This document shows, piece by piece, positions 15,134 through 22,774 of a stretch of DNA of 42,092 nucleotides. The notes under the pieces were generated by a model. The model was not told the DNA's origin. It ran no database searches and was given only the letters and a program-made list of their open reading frames with translations. The stretch is from Nanobdellota archaeon (GTDB lineage Archaea; Nanobdellota; Nanobdellia; Pacearchaeales; GW2011-AR1), in NCBI GenBank assembly GCA_030611805.1, contig JAUWPB010000007.1:1-42092 (forward strand), read 5' to 3'. The stretch's first letter is position 1, and the number at the start of each line of letters is the position of its first letter. The translations under genes and the position numbers were made by a program.

Positions 15134-16873
15134 ATGAAAAAAATAATAGCAGTTAGTTTGATTTTAGGAATTATGTTAGCAATCACAGGTTTTGTGATTG
15201 CAGCGCAAGATTCTTCTTCAGCAAGCAAAAGAGTAATTGTTCCAACAACTTCCATTATGGATAAATTTATTTTCAAGATGAAAGGTTGTAAAATTATTCA
15301 TAAGTTAAATGATGCAACAGCATTAAAATGTCCATCAGGAGTTCAAATAAAAGGAGCATTTGAAGACAAAGTCTATCATACTATGGATATGGGTGCTAAT
15401 GTTCAGATAAATGCTGATGATGTCTGGGCACAGGGTATTGACGGAACCGGTATAATTGTGGCAGTTTTAGACACAGGAATAGATACAGACCATCCTGAAT
15501 TAATTGGAAGTATTGCAGGAGGTCAAGGATTTGGGTATGCTACATATGAAGATGATAACGGACATGGAACGCATGTTTCAGGAATAATAGCCTCAAATGG
15601 TGTAGTTGATTATGCAAAAGGAGTGGCACCTGGTACGAAAATCTGGGCAGGAAAGGTTTTAGATTCATCTGGTTCTGGTTGGGCAAGTGACATAGCATTA
15701 GCAATTGAGTATGTTGTGGATAACAATAAAGCAGATGTAATAAGCATGAGTTTGGGCGGTGGAAATTTTGCAGGAACAGATTGTGATACTGACTACTTGG
15801 CTAGTAAAGTTAACTGGGCTGTAGATAATGGTGTGGCAGTAGTTGTAGCGTCGGGAAATGACAGATATTATGTTAGCAGTCCGGCATGTGCATCAGGAGC
15901 AATAGCAGTTGGAGCAGTTGACAAAAGTGGTTTGATGGCATGGTGGAGTAATTTCGGACCAGCATTAGATATAGTGGCTCCGGGTGTAAGGATTTATTCA
16001 TCAGTAATAGATGGATATGCTTCGTGGGATGGAACTTCAATGTCAACACCACATATTTCAGGAGTAGTGGCATTAATTTTAGATGCTAATCCAAGTTTAA
16101 CAGTTGATGAAATAAAAACAGCACTTTATGAAACAGCAAATCCAATTAACCCAGACTCTGTATGCTATGGTGTAGTCAAACAAGCAGGGTTAAATTATTG
16201 GATAGGTGTAGTTGATTGTAGTTCTAATAATTATGGAGCAGGAATAGTTGATGCGTTTGGAGCGGTTAATTATTTTATTCCACAAGAACCAGAATGTGCA
16301 ATAAATGAAGATTGTGATGATAGTTTATTTTGTAATGGAGATGAAACATGTGTGTTAGGATTTTGCCAATCAGGAACACCAATAGATTGTTCATCTTTAA
16401 ATGACCAATGTAATTATGGGGTTTGTGATGAATCTACAAAAAGTTGTGTAATCCAGCCAAAGGCAGAGAATACACCATGTGAAGATGAATTATTCTGTAC
16501 AGAAAATGATTATTGTTCAATTGGAATATGTTCAAGTGGTACTTCAAAGACTTGCGATGATAGTGAAATTTGCACAACAGATTCATGTAATGAAGACTTA
16601 AAGATTTGCGAAAATACATGGCCAGTTTGTGGATTAGTTGATGAGTGTTGTGGACCAGAATGTGATAGTGATACTGATGCGGATTGCATAGTGCCAGTAG
16701 TTTGTGGCGATGGTTATTGTGATGGAATAAATTTGGGAGAAGATTGTAATTCTTGTTCTGAAGATTGTCCAAGTTATAATAGAGGGAGACCTAGTGGAAG
16801 ATATTGTTGTGGAAATGGTATTTGTGAATCCACCGAATTAACTTTAGGAAATTGTCCAGTAGATTGCCAATAA
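15134..16873 (+). CDS. Secreted subtilisin-like serine protease (S8) with Cys-rich tail
   Basis: Starting at ATG 15134, chosen for its Shine-Dalgarno, the 579-residue protein has a signal peptide (about 1-24, ...FVIAAQ), a propeptide and an S8 protease domain. The catalytic triad is visible as D113 (AVLDTGID), H144 (GHGTHVSG) and S302 (GTSMSTPH), with the oxyanion N242 (ASGND). Residues about 395-579 form a Cys-rich tail of repeats such as CGDGYC...NCxxC and CCGNGIC...NCPVDC. These are the same C-G-D/N-G-x-C module found at 30100-30240 and 39821. There is no C-terminal anchor, so it is probably released or held by the tail. Likely functions are processing of surface proteins or peptide degradation. 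Confidence 0.88.
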   Translation: MKKIIAVSLILGIMLAITGFVIAAQDSSSASKRVIVPTTSIMDKFIFKMKGCKIIHKLNDATALKCPSGVQIKGAFEDKVYHTMDMGANVQINADDVWAQGIDGTGIIVAVLDTGIDTDHPELIGSIAGGQGFGYATYEDDNGHGTHVSGIIASNGVVDYAKGVAPGTKIWAGKVLDSSGSGWASDIALAIEYVVDNNKADVISMSLGGGNFAGTDCDTDYLASKVNWAVDNGVAVVVASGNDRYYVSSPACASGAIAVGAVDKSGLMAWWSNFGPALDIVAPGVRIYSSVIDGYASWDGTSMSTPHISGVVALILDANPSLTVDEIKTALYETANPINPDSVCYGVVKQAGLNYWIGVVDCSSNNYGAGIVDAFGAVNYFIPQEPECAINEDCDDSLFCNGDETCVLGFCQSGTPIDCSSLNDQCNYGVCDESTKSCVIQPKAENTPCEDELFCTENDYCSIGICSSGTSKTCDDSEICTTDSCNEDLKICENTWPVCGLVDECCGPECDSDTDADCIVPVVCGDGYCDGINLGEDCNSCSEDCPSYNRGRPSGRYCCGNGICESTELTLGNCPVDCQ

Positions 16874-16950
16874 CAATATAAAAACAATTTATTTTTTATT
16901 TTTTTTATGTTTTTATTTCCAACAAAATTTCTCTAACTAGAACTAATTTC

Positions 16951-17499
16951 TTATTCTTCCTCAGATTCACTCGCTAAAAAAGCCCACCAAGGTTTTTGAA
17001 CTCTTATAATTTCACCTGTTTCAGCATCTACTTGTGCCCGAACATTCATTCTTGCTTTAAACAAACCAAAAACTTTTGATTGTCTTTGAGTTTTTAATTC
17101 ATAAGCAAGTTTTGTTTGTTCACCTTGACCAACTTCTTTTAATTCAAGAGAACATCCTTGCGCTTCATCGCAAACCTTTAATCTTAATCTATTTAATGCA
17201 GTTTCAGAAGCAGTGTCTGGCATAACTTTTATTTCTGCATTTCTTCCATTGCTTAACTGGGCTTTTAATTTTGTTCTGTTTTGAACTTGCTCTTGCGTTA
17301 AATTAAAAGGGCAATCCACACCAACCCCTCCAACTTCTAATCTCATTTGATTATTTGCTTGTTGTTGGATTTTCATCTGCTGTCCACCTTCCCCAATGTA
17401 ATTGCCTGCCATAACTTCTTGTCTCATTCCTTGCTCTTGCGCAACTACAAAACCAATAATTAAAACTCCTAACAATAAACTAAATAATAACTTTTTCAT
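16951..17499 (-). CDS. Secreted hypothetical protein
   Basis: The 182-residue protein starts with a clear signal peptide (MKKLLFSLLLGVLIIGFVVA then Q). The mature part is Gln-rich (GGQQMKIQQQANNQMRLEV), with a beta-rich region holding three Cys (VDCPFNL; VCDEAQGCSL), and closes with an amphipathic IIRVQKPWWAFLASESEEE. The W-W-A-F-L-A-S-E-S-E-E ending is acidic and has no anchor. No family recognised. It is convergent with the subtilisin gene, a potential but unproven partner. Confidence 0.65.
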   Translation of the reverse strand: MKKLLFSLLLGVLIIGFVVAQEQGMRQEVMAGNYIGEGGQQMKIQQQANNQMRLEVGGVGVDCPFNLTQEQVQNRTKLKAQLSNGRNAEIKVMPDTASETALNRLRLKVCDEAQGCSLELKEVGQGEQTKLAYELKTQRQSKVFGLFKARMNVRAQVDAETGEIIRVQKPWWAFLASESEEE

Positions 17500-17558
17500 A
17501 TTCTCCTAAAAGAATTGCACTTTAAAAAACCTTTGTGTTTATTTTATCCAACAAATTT

Positions 17559-18524
17559 TTATTCCTTTATAGGTTGCATAACAAAAAGAGCCTTAGCAAG
17601 AATATTTCCTTCATTCACAACTTTATACATTCCGATAAATCTCTCCCCACAAAAAACAGAAATAATTTCTCCTTGTTTTTTTGAGGATTTTATTTTTAAA
17701 TCCGTTTCATGAATCGGCTTCCCGGTAAATATCTGTTTTAAATTATCTTTTTTTATCTCAACCACAGAATGTAATTCAGAAATAATCTCCCCGGGAATAA
17801 TTATCTTTTTTAGTAACTCTTCGTTTCCATTTTTATATTCCTCAACTGCCTTCTCAAAATCATAGAGATTAACACAAGGATAATTCTTATCATTTTCTTT
17901 AAAGATTCCAGCTCTTTCTCTCCTTAATTCTAACATATGTGCACCAACCCCCAACTCCTTTCCTAAATCATCAAGCAACTTCCGAATATAGGTTCCTCCC
18001 TGAACTTCTGCTCTAAACAAAATATTTTTTCCATCTCTTTCCAACAATTCAAATTTGTAAATTGTTCTTGGTCTTAATTGTCTTTTAACTCGCGACTTAA
18101 CAGGAGGCATCTGAATTATTTCTCCAAGAAATTTTTCATTAATTTTCTTTTTTATTTTTTCTAATTCAATTTCTTTATGAATCCTCATAACCCCAACATA
18201 CTCTTTATCTTCCCCTAAAAAATATCCTGTAAGTTTGCAGGCACGATTTAATGCAATCGGCAAAACTCCTGTGACTTTGGGGTCAAGAGTTCCGAAGTGA
18301 GAAGTTTTACGCAACCCTAATTTTTTTCTAACAAAATCTGAAATATCAAATGATGTTGGTCCGCTTGGTTTGTCAATATTTATAATTCCAAATTCCAGAA
18401 GTTCTTGTATTGTTTTTTTTGATTTGCCCTTAGTAAACATTTTTGAAAAAAATGTTTCTGGGCCTCGAAGAGGTTCTCGCACCTCCTTGGTGTACACCCT
18501 TGGGTGTTTTTTTTGAATATCCAT
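17559..18524 (-). CDS. truB: tRNA/rRNA pseudouridine synthase, TruB/Cbf5 type with PUA domain
   Basis: The core IINIDKPSGPTSFDISDF and SHFGTLDPKVTGVLPIAL (catalytic Asp in TLDP) identify the TruB/Cbf5 family. The C-terminal 80 residues (ISELHSVVEIKKDNLKQIF ... GEIISVFCGERFIGMYK) form a PUA RNA-binding domain. In archaea Cbf5 works alone on tRNA U55 and with box H/ACA RNPs on rRNA. The N-terminus holds an unusual insert, residues about 6-35, encoded by a hairpin-rich segment (18423-18507) related to one in the nuclease gene at 7276. The rest aligns with normal family length. It precedes a toxin-antitoxin pair on the same strand. Confidence 0.9.
   Translation of the reverse strand: MDIQKKHPRVYTKEVREPLRGPETFFSKMFTKGKSKKTIQELLEFGIINIDKPSGPTSFDISDFVRKKLGLRKTSHFGTLDPKVTGVLPIALNRACKLTGYFLGEDKEYVGVMRIHKEIELEKIKKKINEKFLGEIIQMPPVKSRVKRQLRPRTIYKFELLERDGKNILFRAEVQGGTYIRKLLDDLGKELGVGAHMLELRRERAGIFKENDKNYPCVNLYDFEKAVEEYKNGNEELLKKIIIPGEIISELHSVVEIKKDNLKQIFTGKPIHETDLKIKSSKKQGEIISVFCGERFIGMYKVVNEGNILAKALFVMQPIKE
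18423..18507 (-). repeat. Hairpin-bearing coding insert, copy in truB/cbf5
   Basis: A 10-bp stem AAACATTTTT/AAAAATGTTT with a 3-base loop sits at 18435-18457, and a perfect 6-bp stem ACACCC/GGGTGT with loop TT at 18494-18507. Smaller dyads lie between them. The first 20 bases match the nuclease copy at 18 positions, and stem arms differ by paired changes while staying foldable. The insert adds about 30 residues to the protein N-terminus. Confidence 0.55.
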
Positions 18525-18675
18525 ACTATTTAAGAAATAAGTTTGTATTTAAAATTGTTGGGATGGGGGGATTTTGTTTTTTAAAAGGCTATAAAATAAA
18601 AATAATTTAGATAATTAGGTATATTCCACATTAAACACACTTCTAAAAATTATATTAAAACAAACCTCTCCCTCA

Positions 18676-19014
18676 TCAAAACCCTCCAGCCCCAATCTTG
18701 ATTAAAATATTTTTTATCTCATTTATTGTTTTTTGCTGGGATTTTTTGTCAGACATCCTGACGAATTTTATTAAATAATTTTTTAGTTCATCTCTTGAAA
18801 GAAACTTTATCTCTTTTCCTTCAATAAGAAAATAAAATCTAAAATTTTTGTATTTAAGTTCTTTAACAATCGTTCCAGCAAATATCCCGATTCTTTTTCC
18901 TTTTGTTGGAATTTCTTCTAAAGATTTTAAATGTTTAAAAATTATTATTGATTCTTTCTTGAACTTTTTCCTTATTTCTTTTTCTAAAGAATCTATTATT
19001 TTTACTCTGGCCAT
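18676..19014 (-). CDS. RelE-like toxin (third module)
   Basis: The 112-residue basic protein has an N-terminal helix (DSLEKEIRKKFKKESIIIF) and a sheet with GIFAGTIVKELKYKNFRFYF and LIEGKEIKFL, consistent with RelE-superfamily folds. An unusually long C-terminal helix (KKSQQKTINEIKNILIKIG) follows. Its start overlaps the upstream antitoxin-like gene by 13 bp. Toxin identity rests on the paired arrangement and fold pattern; confidence is moderate. Confidence 0.6.
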   Translation of the reverse strand: MARVKIIDSLEKEIRKKFKKESIIIFKHLKSLEEIPTKGKRIGIFAGTIVKELKYKNFRFYFLIEGKEIKFLSRDELKNYLIKFVRMSDKKSQQKTINEIKNILIKIGAGGF

Positions 19015-19205
19015 TCTTCTTCAGCCCTCTTAATAGCGTCTTCAATTGGAATAAATCTTTCAGAAGGCATTAAAAATTCTTTTAATCTTTGAGCAACAGC
19101 AATTTCATAAAGTCTTTTTATTATTATTTCAAATGTTTCTCCCTTCATACCAAAAGAACTAATTAAATTTTTTGTTTCATGAGTTAGTTGAATTGTTGTT
19201 TTCAT
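19002..19205 (-). CDS. Antitoxin-like protein of third module
   Basis: The 67-residue acidic protein starts MKTTIQLTHETKNLISSFGM, a ribbon strand plus helix of the RHH/archaeal antitoxin type seen also at 9253. It ends with an acidic Trp-containing tail (DAIKRAEEEWPE). Three 9-bp repeats directly upstream (19206-19230) are likely binding sites. It overlaps the toxin gene. Confidence 0.62.
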   Translation of the reverse strand: MKTTIQLTHETKNLISSFGMKGETFEIIIKRLYEIAVAQRLKEFLMPSERFIPIEDAIKRAEEEWPE

Positions 19206-19238
19206 TATAGTTGTTATAGTTGTTATAGTTTATAAATT
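19206..19238 (-). promoter_or_regulatory. Tandem 9-bp iterons and TATA box of third toxin-antitoxin module
   Basis: On the plus strand the unit TATAGTTGT occurs at 19206-19214 and 19215-19223, with a partial third (19224-19230). It sits between the antitoxin ATG and a TATA-like TTTATAAA at 19231-19238. Tandem rather than inverted sites suggest cooperative antitoxin binding; this is inferred from position. Confidence 0.5.
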
Positions 19239-19243
19239 TATCT

Positions 19244-19993
19244 TCAAATCTTCCCCTTCAAATATTTCTTCCTCTTCACTTCATCAAACTTTTCAATTGC
19301 ATATCTCAACATTGTCCTCGGCATTTTTTTATAATGCTCTTTCAAAAAACCCTCTAAAATAGGTTTGTTTCTTTCGTTCGACGACGCTTCGGCGGACGAG
19401 GTAGAAGAATTTTCTTCTGCCTTTCCAACTTCTCTTAACATCCATCCAACTGCCTTGTGAATTAAATCATGCTCATCTTTAAGCAACAACTCAGAAATCG
19501 CAAGTGTCTCTTTAAATTCCTCTTTTTTTATAAAAGCATAAGTAGAAACAATTGCAATTCTTTTGTCCCAAAGATTTTCTGATTGCACCAATTCATACAA
19601 AATATCTTTTTTCTTGTCTAATAAAAAATTTCCTACAATATGCGGAGCACTCAAATCAACCAAGTCCCAGTTGTTTATATTCCTTGTATTTTCCAGATAA
19701 AAATTAAAAATATTTCCTTTATTTTCTTCATCAGTTTTTTTATATTTGTCAATTAATATAAATAAAGCAACAGACCGATGGTCATGCACTTTGCTGTCTA
19801 ACAATTCCTGAAGTTTGTACAAATTTAAGCCAGAATATTTTTTCGCGATCTTCCTCTGCACAGGAACCTTTATCCCCAGAAAAATATCTCCTTCTCCATA
19901 CTCTCCTTCCCCTGTCTTGAAAAATCTTTGAAGAACTTCAGCTTGTTCAGGATTTGCAAGCGATTGTAACTCTTGTTTAAGTTTGGTTAACAT
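19244..19993 (-). CDS. AlkD-like DNA alkylation repair protein (HEAT-like)
   Basis: The start MLTKLKQELQSLANPEQAEV at 19993 directly follows the upstream gene. The protein matches the AlkD family: GIKVPVQRKIAKKY, HDHRSVALFILIDKY, NNWDLVDLSAPHIVG, KRIAIVSTYAFIK, HKAVGWMLREVGK and MPRTMLRYAIEKF are standard motifs. AlkD removes N3/N7-alkylated bases without flipping them. It is 249 residues, slightly longer than usual, because an ENSSTSSAEASSNERN segment of high GC (around 19375-19415) interrupts the family consensus after REVGK. Its start lies 1 bp after the stop of the kinase-like gene. Confidence 0.88.
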   Translation of the reverse strand: MLTKLKQELQSLANPEQAEVLQRFFKTGEGEYGEGDIFLGIKVPVQRKIAKKYSGLNLYKLQELLDSKVHDHRSVALFILIDKYKKTDEENKGNIFNFYLENTRNINNWDLVDLSAPHIVGNFLLDKKKDILYELVQSENLWDKRIAIVSTYAFIKKEEFKETLAISELLLKDEHDLIHKAVGWMLREVGKAEENSSTSSAEASSNERNKPILEGFLKEHYKKMPRTMLRYAIEKFDEVKRKKYLKGKI

Positions 19994-19994
19994 A

Positions 19995-20441
19995 TTATAC
20001 TCCAATAATTTTCACCTTTGAGTAATTTTTAAATATTTCTTCTTTACTTTTTATTCTTTTTTTTAATGTAAAAACATGGATTTCATCAAAGCCCAAGTAA
20101 TATGTTTTAACTAATTTGTCTGCATTAATATTGCATTCTATAGAATCAATTTTAATTAAAGGAGTCTTGACATATATTTTATTGTTCAGTTTTTTCTTTA
20201 ATTTCTTTTTTTCTTCTTCTAAAATTTTTTGAGTAATCTCATTTTCTTTTAATGACTTAATAATTCTTCCCTGTTTCCCAAAATTTATTTTATAACCCTC
20301 TTTTATCAAAGCTTTATTTATCTGAGTTCCTGCCCCGCAAATAATAACAATTTTATCCTTTTTGGATTTTTCATCAACAAAATCTAAAAATACTTTATTA
20401 TCATTCACATTTCCTGAAACTTTGATTAATATTTTTTTCAT
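19995..20441 (-). CDS. Short amino-acid-kinase-fold protein
   Basis: The N-terminus MKKILIKVSGNVNDNKVFLD and IVIICGAGTQINKALIKEG resemble the phosphate-binding start of the amino-acid kinase family (UMP kinase, acetylglutamate kinase). The protein has only 148 residues, against about 220-290 for active enzymes, and stops after a Rossmann-like half with no clear nucleotide-binding C-terminus. It may be a truncated kinase or a small domain with a new role. It is cotranscribed with the AlkD-like gene. Confidence 0.55.
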   Translation of the reverse strand: MKKILIKVSGNVNDNKVFLDFVDEKSKKDKIVIICGAGTQINKALIKEGYKINFGKQGRIIKSLKENEITQKILEEEKKKLKKKLNNKIYVKTPLIKIDSIECNINADKLVKTYYLGFDEIHVFTLKKRIKSKEEIFKNYSKVKIIGV

Positions 20442-20477
20442 AATTATTCAAGAAATCTTTAATATAAAAAACTTTTA

Positions 20478-21116
20478 TTAAACCAAATATTTTAACATAA
20501 ACCAAAAATGCAAAAAACTTCCGATTAAAACAAAAATATGAAAAATTTCATGCATTCCAAACCACCTTGTTCTTGGGGCAATTTTGTCTAATGCAAAAAA
20601 CACAGTTCCAAGTGAATATGCAATTCCTCCTGAAAGCAAAAATAAAAATCCTTTATAAGTTACTGAATTTAACAAGGGAAAAAGTGCAATTAAGATAATC
20701 CATCCCATAAAAAGATAGATAATTGTAGAAAGTTTTTCACTGATTTTAATATTGCTGGATTTTAACACAACCCCGAAAACTGCCAGCCCCCAGATAATTC
20801 CGAAAATACTCCAGCCTAAACTTCCCCTGAGAACTGTAAGGCATATTGGAGTATATGTTCCTGCAATAAGAACATAAATAAAAGAATGGTCTATTTTTTT
20901 GAAAATTTTTTTTGCCTTGCTGTCTAAAGGAAAAAAATGATACAGCGTGCTTGAAAGATAAAGTAAAATTAAACTTGCTCCAAAAATAGAAAACCCCACA
21001 ATGTGCCAGTTTGTTCTGTGCAAAGAAGCAAAAACAATTAACAAAACAAGCCCTGCAATAGAAAGTAAAAATCCGATAAAATGCGTTAAACTGCTTAAGG
21101 GTTCATTGTTTTTCAT
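20478..21116 (-). CDS. Hemolysin III / PAQR-family membrane protein
   Basis: The 212-residue protein has seven hydrophobic segments and the family's conserved polar residues: SSTLYHFFP, DHSFIYVLIAGTYTP and the C-terminal HEIFHIFVLIGSFLHFW. In adiponectin-receptor relatives these His and Asp residues hold a zinc ion, and the proteins are likely ceramidase-type hydrolases. A start at MKNNEPLSSLTHFIGFLLS fits. The bacterial hemolysin III name is historical; a membrane-lipid hydrolase role is inferred. Confidence 0.85.
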   Translation of the reverse strand: MKNNEPLSSLTHFIGFLLSIAGLVLLIVFASLHRTNWHIVGFSIFGASLILLYLSSTLYHFFPLDSKAKKIFKKIDHSFIYVLIAGTYTPICLTVLRGSLGWSIFGIIWGLAVFGVVLKSSNIKISEKLSTIIYLFMGWIILIALFPLLNSVTYKGFLFLLSGGIAYSLGTVFFALDKIAPRTRWFGMHEIFHIFVLIGSFLHFWFMLKYLV

Positions 21117-21144
21117 CCTTAGAAAAATATCCTTAACTATAAAA

Positions 21145-21705
21145 TCATTTCTCTAAAGCTTTTCTAACCGGTCTCTTTGGTTGCTTTACCTTGCTAACAG
21201 TTTGATGCTTCATTTGTTTTGCAGCGTCCTTTCCTCTTTTTTGCCCTGCCTCAACAACGGCGGATTTTTTCTCTTTTTCTTCTTTCTTTTTTTCTGCAAC
21301 CTGTTCTGTTGGTTTTTCTTCTACTTTTTCAACTTTCTTTTTACTAACTCCCTCAACAGCTTTTTGCTCTCTTTTTTCTTCCCTTAACTTCTTAAACTTC
21401 AACTTATCAGGCATTTCAGCAAGTTCTGCTCTTACAATATCTCCTTCCTTAACAACCTTGACTTTAATCTTTATCGGCGGCTTTCTAATTCCTCTAAACC
21501 AAACAGCCTCGTTCAGGTATTTATCAAGTTTAATCTTATTCAAATCTCTATCTCTTACCTTCATGTGCCTTGCCAAAAACTCTTTTATTGTTTTTATTGC
21601 TTTGTTGGATTTCTTATACCTCGGCACAACCCTGCATTTCTCTCTAAGAGGGATTACATATTCTCTTTCAATTTTATCTGTTTTTGGTTCTGGTTTTTTT
21701 GCCAT
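21145..21705 (-). CDS. rpl31e: Ribosomal protein L31e with Lys/Glu-rich C-terminal extension
   Basis: The first 90 residues match L31e (EREYVIPLREKCRVVPRYKK ... WFRGIRKPPIKIKVKVVKEG). L31e lies near the exit tunnel of the large subunit. The remaining 90 residues are a low-complexity tail of Lys, Glu and Val (KKVEKVEEKPTEQVAEKKKE), nearly doubling the usual length of about 85-95. It follows the Cys-rich 95-residue gene by 1 bp in the S19e-L39e-L31e operon. Confidence 0.88.
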   Translation of the reverse strand: MAKKPEPKTDKIEREYVIPLREKCRVVPRYKKSNKAIKTIKEFLARHMKVRDRDLNKIKLDKYLNEAVWFRGIRKPPIKIKVKVVKEGDIVRAELAEMPDKLKFKKLREEKREQKAVEGVSKKKVEKVEEKPTEQVAEKKKEEKEKKSAVVEAGQKRGKDAAKQMKHQTVSKVKQPKRPVRKALEK

Positions 21706-21706
21706 T

Positions 21707-21994
21707 TTATTTTTCTTTTATTGATGAATTTAATAAAGTTATGTGAGAACATTTTGTTTCTCTAACTCCAATATTTTTTTCAACAGCCTTTTCTTTTATT
21801 CTTCTTCTTAATTCGTCATTAAATAATATTCCTCCTTCTGAAACAGGGTCTTCTAAAGCTCCTAGTGCTGTGCAACTATACCCAATTCCATCACTGTAAA
21901 TGATTATTCCCAGTCTATCATCTTTAGTTTGCTCTACCCAATTTTCATAAATTGGACATGTTTCTGAGTGAGGACATAGTTCATAGTGCATCAT
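21707..21994 (-). CDS. Small Cys-cluster protein in ribosomal operon
   Basis: The 95-residue protein begins MMHYELCPHSETCPIYENWV, with further Cys in GYSCTALGAL and TKCSHITLL. Four spaced Cys plus His could hold a metal or iron-sulfur site. It sits between L39e and L31e with 1-bp gaps. In other archaea this region holds L31e and eIF6 but not, to my knowledge, this gene. Function unknown. Confidence 0.55.
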   Translation of the reverse strand: MMHYELCPHSETCPIYENWVEQTKDDRLGIIIYSDGIGYSCTALGALEDPVSEGGILFNDELRRRIKEKAVEKNIGVRETKCSHITLLNSSIKEK

Positions 21995-21995
21995 T

Positions 21996-22199
21996 TTATC
22001 CGAAGTGTGATTTCCTTTGTTTTCTTGGTTTAATATGTAATTTAGTTCTTCTCCACGACCTTCTATGCTTTGTCATAACAGAAGGATGAACTCTTTTTCC
22101 CATTCCATATTTTTTCAAAACTGCCCAAATAGGAGCCCACTTAGTCTGTCTTGCTTTTTTCGCTAATGTTGTTTTTTTCTTTGGATTTTTTATTCCCAT
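21996..22199 (-). CDS. rpl39e: Ribosomal protein L39e
   Basis: The 67-residue, very basic protein contains the L39e core KKTTLAKKARQTKWAPIWAV and HRRSWRRTKLHIKPRKQRK. L39e lines the exit tunnel. The usual length is about 51; here the middle (KKYGMGKRVHPSVMTK) and C-terminus are extended. The start overlaps a 53-codon ORF from upstream. Confidence 0.85.
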   Translation of the reverse strand: MGIKNPKKKTTLAKKARQTKWAPIWAVLKKYGMGKRVHPSVMTKHRRSWRRTKLHIKPRKQRKSHFG

Positions 22200-22351
22200 G
22201 CGAGGACACCTGCGGTTTCCTTCGCGTAACCTTCCCTCTCGACGCGGATGGGCGATTTTTTAAATTGCCTCCGCTGAAAATCGCGAGCAGAAGAACTGAG
22301 ATTAGTTTCTCTTGCTGTTACACGAGTTAATTTATTTAGTTGAATTTTCAT
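22190..22351 (-). CDS. 53-residue ORF between S19e and L39e
   Basis: ATG at 22351 overlaps the S19e stop by 4 bp, and the TAA at 22190-22192 lies inside the start of L39e, so the frame is tightly fitted into the operon. The product is basic and Arg-rich (TRVTARETNLSSSARDFQRR ... REGYAKETAGVLAWE). Its DNA is clearly more GC-rich than the neighbours and includes an 8-bp inverted repeat GCGATTTT/AAAATCGC. In many archaea the PDCD5-like gene lies here, but this sequence does not resemble PDCD5. It may be a new small protein or an insert that happens to be open. Confidence 0.4.
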   Translation of the reverse strand: MKIQLNKLTRVTARETNLSSSARDFQRRQFKKSPIRVEREGYAKETAGVLAWE

Positions 22352-22770
22352 TTCACTTCCTCCATAAATTCTTTTCCTTTAACAGTTAATTGTCTTCCTG
22401 GTATTCTTTTTCTTACTCCTCTAACAGTTTTTGCAATTTCAGTAAAACCCGCGTTATCAGATTGCTGGAGAATTGTCCTGATTATTTTCCCCCCAGCTTT
22501 CTTAAATTTTTCTGGTTGCATACCTCTGTTTTTTTTACTTCCATATTTTGTCCTTAATCTATTGACCCCGACAATTTTTTTCTTATAAATTTGTTTTAAA
22601 ATACTTGCAGCTCTTTTATGCCAAAAATCAGGGTCCTCAATCGGTCTTTCCTTTGCCGGACCTGACTTAACAAATTCCACCCATTCAGGTTTCTCAAACT
22701 CAGGAACTTGCTTCAAAGCCTCAGCTAATTTCAAATTATACTCTTGGGCATCAATATCATACACTGTCAT
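22348..22770 (-). CDS. rps19e: Ribosomal protein S19e
   Basis: The 140-residue protein matches S19e throughout: MTVYDIDAQEYNLKLAEALK, KPEWVEFVKSG, DPDFWHKRAASILKQIY, GVNRLRTKYGSKKNRG and LTVKGKEFMEEV. S19e binds the head of the small subunit and is needed for its maturation. It is the first gene of the minus-strand ribosomal operon; a dyad-rich promoter region lies upstream at 22775-22824. Confidence 0.95.
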   Translation of the reverse strand: MTVYDIDAQEYNLKLAEALKQVPEFEKPEWVEFVKSGPAKERPIEDPDFWHKRAASILKQIYKKKIVGVNRLRTKYGSKKNRGMQPEKFKKAGGKIIRTILQQSDNAGFTEIAKTVRGVRKRIPGRQLTVKGKEFMEEVK

Positions 22771-22774
22771 TTTA

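Noticed and set aside
19206-19230. Short CRISPR-like repeats
   Set aside because: The 9-bp units are contiguous with no spacers and sit in a promoter; no CRISPR array or cas gene is present.
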